In this document: one piece after another, positions 59,363 through 64,000 of the stretch
Layout of the letters: each line of letters starts with the position of its first letter
Numbering within the stretch: the stretch's first letter is position 1
Assembly: GCA_964352815.1 (NCBI GenBank)
Contig: CAYGTO010000005.1
Span: 1-64,000, forward strand
Reading direction: 5' to 3'
DNA: 64,000 bases
DNA from: CAYGTO01 sp964352815
GTDB lineage: Bacteria > Pseudomonadota > Alphaproteobacteria > Rickettsiales > UBA3002
The notes under the pieces: model-generated
What the model saw: only the letters and a program-made list of their open reading frames with translations
What the model was told of the DNA's origin: nothing
The model's database searches: none
Made by a program: the position numbers and the translations under genes

Positions 59363-60362
59363 AGAGTGCTAATGCCTTTTGGTCTGCTTTCGAGAGTGGC
59401 AGAGAAGGGACCTCTTCATAGTCAATCCAATTTTGACTGTTTTCAAGCCGGTCTGATACCCATTTATACACCTTTGCTTCGAGCTTGAAGTGGCTATAGG
59501 TGTGTTTGATCTGACCGAGATATTGAAGATCAGTCATTCCTGCTTCGCGGCCACCTATCCGCATGATTTTTAGTGGAGGCTCAACTTCAATAAACTGATA
59601 CATGCCCCCTAAAAAGCGTGACTCACGCGGCGTGACATAAATACGCCGATTAATATCCTGCGCGATGATAATGAGTCGTTCACGCGTCGGAACTGATTTC
59701 TTTTGCTTCTTTTCGGGGTACGCCTCTGGGGTGTTTTTGCCTCTGCATAGCATGCTTGCGGGGCACGTGTCGCATTGAGGTGTTTTAGGGGTACAGATCA
59801 TCGATCCGATGTCCATCATCGCCTGGTTATAGGTAAAGGGATCCTCCGTATCGACAAGTGTGTGAGCAGTATTCCATAATTCTTTTTTGCTTGGCGAGCT
59901 GAGGGCAAACAACCGACATAAAACGCGTTTCACATTCGCTTCCATTACTGGGACAGGCTGGTGAAAGGCGAACGTGGCAATCGCATGCGCGGTGTTCTTG
60001 CCAATTCCGGGCAGCGCCATGAGCTCCTCGATCGTTTTAGGCAGCTCGGGGGCTATTTGTTTCGCTGTTTTATGAAGATTGCGAGCTCTAGAGTAGTAGC
60101 CGAGCCCTTCCCAGGCTTTAAGCACATCCTCTTCTTTAGCGACCGAAAGAGAGGCTAAATTGGGGAATTTTTCCAAAAATGGACCATAAAACCGCTCTAA
60201 TACGGTTTTTACTTGGGTCTGCTGGAGCATGATTTCACTGAGATAAATCGTATAAGGATCATCGGTGTTGCGCCATGGCAGGTCTTTTCGGCCGTGTGCG
60301 GCATACCATTCGCGTAGTGTATGATGGAAGGCAGATATCTCTTTTTTGGAGAGGGCGGGCAT
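59343..60362 (-). CDS. mutY: A/G-specific adenine glycosylase, catalytic Asp replaced by Glu
   Basis: MutY, 339 residues, takes adenine out of A:8-oxoG pairs. The base-binding Glu is present (YLSEIMLQQTQVKTV), as are the HhH LPGIGKNTAHAIATF, the 4Fe-4S loop CTPKTPQCDTCPASMLC, and a C-terminal Nudix-like domain. The catalytic Asp motif, L-D-G-N-V-K-R in E. coli (Asp138), reads VMEANVKRVLCR here: Asp is Glu and Gly is Ala. The enzyme could be slow or changed in specificity, or use the Glu. Confidence 0.94.
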   Translation of the reverse strand: MPALSKKEISAFHHTLREWYAAHGRKDLPWRNTDDPYTIYLSEIMLQQTQVKTVLERFYGPFLEKFPNLASLSVAKEEDVLKAWEGLGYYSRARNLHKTAKQIAPELPKTIEELMALPGIGKNTAHAIATFAFHQPVPVMEANVKRVLCRLFALSSPSKKELWNTAHTLVDTEDPFTYNQAMMDIGSMICTPKTPQCDTCPASMLCRGKNTPEAYPEKKQKKSVPTRERLIIIAQDINRRIYVTPRESRFLGGMYQFIEVEPPLKIMRIGGREAGMTDLQYLGQIKHTYSHFKLEAKVYKWVSDRLENSQNWIDYEEVPSLPLSKADQKALALFTRSSL

Positions 60363-60443
60363 GCGTGGCTAGCTTACAAACTTGGTTTATTTTCTGCTAT
60401 ATGTTAGGATTTTGTTAGAAGTTACAAGTGTATAATGGGTCTT

Positions 60444-61241
60444 ATGAAATTTCTATTATTTACCATTATCTCGTGCCTCTTGGCGGTTACAGCGCATGCG
60501 ACACAAGCGCTTAAGCCACCTGCGGATTATCATATTGTGATTCTCGGCGACCAGTTTAGTAGCGATGCGGATATGCCAGAGCAGTTTCATTTAAGCACGC
60601 TCATTGAAGAACAAATTCGTTATTCGATTAAAGAAATTCCTCAATACTCAGCGATGCGCGTCAAAAAACTGCAAGTGACGAACCTTTCTGCGGCGGGCTT
60701 GTCGATTCTGACCGCACCATCTTACGTGGACTACATTACTCAGGTGCGCCCTGACATTGTGATTGTTCAGCTTGGAACCAATGACGCACTAGCGCAACAA
60801 GACCCATCGCTTCTTGAAAGCGCGTTAGGCCGATTGCTCGTTGATATTCGAGGCGCCTATGCTTATCCAATTCTGGTGAGTATGCGTGCCCCAAAACACG
60901 TGCCGCACTCATATTCTGCGCATTATAACCTTATCTTCGGTAATACAGCAGCGCGCAACAAGGTACATCATGTTCAAGATTACATGAAAGATCTTGAGGG
61001 AAATTGGGAGCTTTTGATGGCGGATGAAATCACGCCGAATGAGCAAGGAAAGGAAGTGTTAGCAAAAAAACTGACCCCTTATATTCTACAAGCCATACGC
61101 GAAGTTTACGGAAAGCGAATTGAAACTTTCGACCGCGAAAAAGAGCTTGAGCAGCAACGTAAAGCTAAGGCGCGCCAAGAGAAATGGGATAAAATCAAGC
61201 GCGAGGCAGATGAGCGCCGACAGAAAATATGGGGCCAATAA
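60444..61241 (+). CDS. Secreted SGNH-fold protein lacking catalytic residues
   Basis: A 265-residue exported protein with the order of blocks of SGNH/GDSL hydrolases. The signal peptide is MKFLLFTIISCLLAVTAHA. Block I is VILGDQFSSDAD, where the catalytic Ser (G-D-S) is Gln. Block III VQLGTNDALAQQ is normal. Block V DEITPNEQGKEVLAKKL has Thr in place of the catalytic His. It should thus bind but not cut, or use a different site. The C-terminal 45 residues form a charged coiled coil (REKELEQQRKAKARQEKWDK). ATG 60444 is favoured over 60435 because of the spacing to GGG. Confidence 0.8.
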   Translation: MKFLLFTIISCLLAVTAHATQALKPPADYHIVILGDQFSSDADMPEQFHLSTLIEEQIRYSIKEIPQYSAMRVKKLQVTNLSAAGLSILTAPSYVDYITQVRPDIVIVQLGTNDALAQQDPSLLESALGRLLVDIRGAYAYPILVSMRAPKHVPHSYSAHYNLIFGNTAARNKVHHVQDYMKDLEGNWELLMADEITPNEQGKEVLAKKLTPYILQAIREVYGKRIETFDREKELEQQRKAKARQEKWDKIKREADERRQKIWGQ

Positions 61242-61328
61242 TACGCTAGCTATCTGTTAAATGCGCGGTAATGCTTGTTTTTTCCGTTCTAGCATTCTAC
61301 TCCTATGGCAATCAACTAAGGAGTCCTC

Positions 61329-63239
61329 ATGACCAGCGCTGCGTCTATCCCCACATCATCTGAGAAAACAGAAACGACGGAAACCTTTACTGTTACGACG
61401 GGAGCGCTTCCTGCGTCGCAGAAAATTTATGTGAAGGGAAGTGAGCGTTTGGGCGGCATTAATGTCGGGATGCGGATGATTTCGCTGCATGAAAATGCTG
61501 AGGAACCAGACTTCCCAACCTATGACACGTCGGGTCCATACACGGATGAGAAGCAGAGCATCGATATTCGCAAAGGCTTGCCGAAGCTGCGCGCGGAGTG
61601 GATTGAAGCGCGCGGCGATGTCGAAGCCTATGATGGCCGTGCGATTAAGCCGGAAGATAATGGGTATAAGGCGCATCAGAAAATCGAAGTGATGGAATTT
61701 CCGAATGTGCCGGAAAAGCCGATGCGCGCGAAGTCAGGCGATGCGGTGACGCAGATTGCCTATGCGCGTAAAGGCATCATCACGCCGGAGATGGAATATA
61801 TTGCGATCCGCGAGAATCAATTGCTTGAGGAATATAAGGCACAATTGGGCGATAAGCAGCGACCAGATAACATGCACGCGGCGAACCCGTGGGGCGCGAA
61901 TATCCCTGAGTTGATCACGCCGGAATTTGTCCGCGATGAAATTGCACGCGGCCGAGCGATCATCCCTAACAATATCAATCACCCCGAGTCGGAGCCGATG
62001 ATTATTGGCCGGAATTTCAAAGTGAAAATTAACGGCAATATTGGTAATTCGGCCGTGACCAGCTCGATCGCGGAAGAGGTGGAGAAAATGGTCTGGGCGA
62101 CGCGCTGGGGCGCGGATACCATTATGGATCTTTCGACAGGTAAGAACATTCATGCCACCCGCGAATGGATTTTGCGTAACTCGCCGGTGCCGGTGGGAAC
62201 CGTGCCGATTTATCAGGCGCTCGAGAAAGTGGGTGGCGTGGCGGAAGATCTCACTTGGGATGTTTTCCGTGACACGCTGATTGAGCAGGCAGAGCAGGGG
62301 GTGGATTACTTCACCATTCACGCTGGCGTGCTGCTGCCCTACATTCCACTGACCGAAAAACGCGTGACGGGGATTGTCTCGCGTGGCGGGTCGATCCATG
62401 CGAAATGGTCGATGGCGCACCATAAGGAAAACTTTGCGTATGAGCATTTCGAAGAGATTTGCGAGATTTGCCGTGCTTATGATGTGAGCTTCAGCCTCGG
62501 CGATGGTTTGCGCCCGGGCGCGACGGCGGATGCGAATGATGCCGCGCAATTTGCCGAGCTGAAAACGCTGGGCGAGCTCACGAAAAAAGCGTGGGACCGC
62601 GATTGTCAGGTGATGGTCGAGGGGCCGGGCCATGTGCCGATGCATCTGATTCATGAGAATATGACCAAGCAGCTAGAGGCATGCCATGAGGCGCCATTCT
62701 ACACGCTTGGGCCGCTGACGACCGACATCGCGCCGGGCTATGACCATATCACCAGCGGCATTGGCGCGGCGATGATTGGCTGGTTTGGCTGCGCGATGCT
62801 GTGCTATGTGACGCCGAAGGAGCATCTCGGCCTGCCGAATCGCGATGATGTAAAAGAGGGGGTGATTACCTATAAGCTGGCGGCGCATGCGGCGGATCTC
62901 GCCAAGGGCCACCCGGCGGCGCGTCTGCGCGATGATGCGCTCTCCCGCGCGCGCTTCGAATTCCGCTGGATGGATCAGTTCAATCTGGGCCTTGACCCAG
63001 AGCGGGCCATGGAATTCCATGATGAGACGCTCCCCGCCGACGGCGCGAAACACGCCCATTTCTGCTCGATGTGCGGCCCGAAATTCTGCTCGATGAAGAT
63101 CAGCCAGGAAGTGCGCGAATTCGCGAAAATCGAGAACGCTACCATCGGCCACAATAGCGAAGGCGCTGAAGAGGGCATGCAGGAGATGGCCGAAAAATTT
63201 CGCGAAAAAGGTAGTGAGATTTACCAGAAGGTGGGGTGA
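61329..63239 (+). CDS. thiC: Phosphomethylpyrimidine synthase
   Basis: ThiC, 636 residues, a radical SAM enzyme that turns AIR into HMP phosphate for thiamine. Landmarks are QIAYARKGIITPEMEYIAIRE, NIGNSAVTSSIAEEVEKMVW, DTIMDLSTGKNIHATREWIL, RNSPVPVGTVPIYQALEK, and the C-terminal 4Fe-4S motif C-x2-C-x4-C in FCSMCGPKFCSMKI. An N-terminal ThiC-associated domain is present. AAGGAG precedes the ATG. The 87 nt upstream are too short and do not match a TPP riboswitch, so feedback control, if any, is by other means. Confidence 0.97.
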   Translation: MTSAASIPTSSEKTETTETFTVTTGALPASQKIYVKGSERLGGINVGMRMISLHENAEEPDFPTYDTSGPYTDEKQSIDIRKGLPKLRAEWIEARGDVEAYDGRAIKPEDNGYKAHQKIEVMEFPNVPEKPMRAKSGDAVTQIAYARKGIITPEMEYIAIRENQLLEEYKAQLGDKQRPDNMHAANPWGANIPELITPEFVRDEIARGRAIIPNNINHPESEPMIIGRNFKVKINGNIGNSAVTSSIAEEVEKMVWATRWGADTIMDLSTGKNIHATREWILRNSPVPVGTVPIYQALEKVGGVAEDLTWDVFRDTLIEQAEQGVDYFTIHAGVLLPYIPLTEKRVTGIVSRGGSIHAKWSMAHHKENFAYEHFEEICEICRAYDVSFSLGDGLRPGATADANDAAQFAELKTLGELTKKAWDRDCQVMVEGPGHVPMHLIHENMTKQLEACHEAPFYTLGPLTTDIAPGYDHITSGIGAAMIGWFGCAMLCYVTPKEHLGLPNRDDVKEGVITYKLAAHAADLAKGHPAARLRDDALSRARFEFRWMDQFNLGLDPERAMEFHDETLPADGAKHAHFCSMCGPKFCSMKISQEVREFAKIENATIGHNSEGAEEGMQEMAEKFREKGSEIYQKVG

Positions 63240-63718
63240 TGAAAGTCGCTAGTTATTAGTCTCTAGTTGTTAGCGACTAACAGCGAGCGTCATTCTGAGT
63301 GAAGCGCAGCGCAACGCAACGAAGAATCTCCTTGCGTTTGACGCGATAGATCCTTCGCATTCGCTCAGGATGACGACGTCTCCCGTTCTGCGAGAAGCGA
63401 AGCGACGAAGCAGTCCATTAACATTGTGCATTACGCTTTGGATCGCGCTTGCCCGCTATAGCCTTGGCAAAGGCTGGTCGCCGGCACGATGTGCCTTCTC
63501 GCGAAACGGCATAATCTCGTCATCTCGAACACGGCGCAGCGTGAGCGAAGCAGTGGAGAGATCTTAGATTTCTCCATTCGCGGGGCTCCTGTTCGAAATG
63601 ACGGCGCGAAGCCAGCAGGCGTAGCCCTTCAGTGCGCGGAAGCGCTTAGGCTTATCGTGAGCGCAGAAGCGCGAACGGGAGCGATCAAAAAAACTCTAAC
63701 CCCCTGATTTTTCATTTT
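63240..63718. repeat. Cluster of palindromic elements after thiC
   Basis: This 479-nt stretch holds no gene. It has (a) an AGTCGCTA...TAGCGACT hairpin, 63244-63278, with the TTAGTCTCTAGTTGTTAG core seen before eno; (b) a CGTCATTCTGAG...CTCAGGATGACG element, 63298-63375; (c) a broken copy, about 63391-63470 (GCGAAGCGACGAAGCAGTCC); and (d) a CGTCATCTCGAAC...GTTCGAAATGACG element, 63518-63603, with inner GGAGAGATC/GATTTCTCC. Short open frames here are by-products of the repeats. Confidence 0.8.
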
Positions 63719-63736
63719 TTGTCATCAAATTGTCAC
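63719..63736 (+). promoter_or_regulatory. Pho box upstream of the RTX gene
   Basis: TTGTCAT-CAAA-TTGTCAC, same build as the box at 55022. A TATACT (63759-63764) lies 22 nt further on, one helix turn more than the E. coli spacing, and could be the -10. The ATG is 157 nt away. Confidence 0.65.
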
Positions 63737-63793
63737 ATTGTTTGAGGCGATTCTCAGATATACTGAAAGCTGGCTGCTTTTTTCATCATGACC

Positions 63794-63867
63794 GTTCGGA
63801 TACCCGCGTGGACCGAACCGATGGAGAAAGCTCCGATTCCTACCCGCAAGCGTGGTGCTTGTGTGGG
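63794..63867 (+). promoter_or_regulatory. Structured 5' leader of the RTX gene
   Basis: Three hairpins can form in a row: GTTCGG/CCGAAC (63794-63818), GGAG/CTCC (63823-63834) and CCCGCAAGC/GCTTGTGTGGG (63843-63867). They lie between the putative -10 and the AGGAGA ribosome site. I do not match them to a known riboswitch. Confidence 0.4.
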
Positions 63868-63893
63868 GGATACAACTGTAGGAGACTACTGAG

Positions 63894-64000
63894 ATGAGTA
63901 ACACCATCATCGGTTCCGACGGAGGGGAAACCCTCAACGGAACCAACGGCGACGACGTCATCTTCGGCAACGGGGGCAATGATGTCCTCCGCGGCAACGA
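63894..64000 (+). CDS. RTX calcium-binding repeat protein (first 35 codons)
   Basis: An ATG at 63894 with AGGAGA 10 nt upstream opens a frame to the window edge. It reads MSNTIIGSDGGETLNGTNGD then DVIFGNGGNDVLRGN: the G-G-x-G-x-D-x-L/I/F nonapeptide of RTX proteins from the very first residues. RTX repeats bind calcium and are found in proteins sent out by type I secretion. The lack of any domain before the repeats suggests a surface-layer-like or large adhesin protein. GC is higher than in the leader, as usual for these repeats. Most of the gene is outside the window. Confidence 0.85.
   Translation, partial: MSNTIIGSDGGETLNGTNGDDVIFGNGGNDVLRGN

Noticed and set aside
60404..60418. TTAG-N7-TTAG, near CtrA site between mutY and the SGNH gene
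   Set aside because: Both half sites deviate from TTAA; too weak to support.
61734..62654. 306-codon open frame antisense to thiC
   Set aside because: Shadow of thiC; same Arg/His-rich composition and no start signals.
63370..63707. Two overlapping short open frames after thiC
   Set aside because: They are made entirely of palindromic repeat sequence.

Overview
The window is chromosomal DNA from an alphaproteobacterium of intermediate GC. Several lines point there: a DivL-type kinase with Tyr in place of the phospho-accepting His, beside ahcY; a COQ9 protein; a DUF1194-like von Willebrand A protein; the order eno-ftsB-pdhA-pdhB-pdhC-lpd; the order ppiD-trpE-trpG-trpD-trpC; divergent rne and amidase genes; and an AtpI-like start at the left edge. 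I cannot name the order or genus. KdsA and several envelope genes show a Gram-negative envelope. The genes are mostly housekeeping, with small unrecognised genes lodged among them. I saw no tRNA, rRNA, CRISPR array, transposase or complete prophage.

Layout. 1-4.2 kb (- strand): start of atpI, then rnhB/DUF721/DsbA-like, a lytic transglycosylase with a CtrA-like site at its start, and a uracil-DNA glycosylase. 4.2-7 kb (+): two coupled small unknown genes with a terminator, ETF-ubiquinone oxidoreductase and an AT-rich orphan. 7-14.9 kb (-): one dense run ppiD-trpE-trpG-trpD-trpC-TraB/GumN-patatin. 15-19.2 kb (+): tpiA, secG, pyrG, a 41-residue membrane peptide gene and kdsA. 19.2-20.1 kb (-): a VWA protein behind a very good Pho box. 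20.2-29.2 kb (+): eno, ftsB and the pyruvate dehydrogenase genes, broken up by an unknown gene, a SIMPL-domain gene, an AT-rich membrane-protein gene and a complete MntA/HepT (MNT/HEPN) toxin-antitoxin pair.

29.2-31.1 kb: palindromic repeats, then a P-loop kinase-like gene and an unknown, possibly nuclease-like gene. 31-33.6 kb (-): coq9, a soluble histidine kinase, grxC and bcp. 33.7-46.3 kb: AsmA-like giant protein, tyrS, rne, amidase, PBP1A, and prfB with an intact programmed +1 frameshift. 46.3-50.5 kb: an orphan, mnmA, then a four-helix membrane protein paired with a large pseudokinase. 50.7-55 kb (+): ahcY-divL-purU. 55-56.2 kb: an unknown gene behind a Pho box. 56.2-63.2 kb: yggT, gltA with a histone-like N-terminal tail, nhaA, a mutY with a changed catalytic Asp, an SGNH-fold protein lacking its catalytic residues, and thiC. 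The right edge holds a repeat cluster, a third Pho box, a structured leader and the first codons of an RTX (calcium-binding repeat) protein.

Four things stand out. (1) Three bipartite Pho boxes precede a VWA protein, an unknown 370-residue protein and an RTX protein, suggesting an uncharacterised phosphate-starvation set. (2) The pdh operon acts as a landing site for accessory genes, including a toxin-antitoxin pair whose toxin gene overlaps the start of lpd. (3) A family of palindromic elements (TGTCATT/CGTCATT ... AATGACG/GATGACA) is scattered between genes and in two cases reaches into a start region (pyrG and the SIMPL gene). (4) Several proteins look like pseudo-enzymes or variants: pseudokinase, pseudo-SGNH, DivL Tyr445 and MutY D-to-E.
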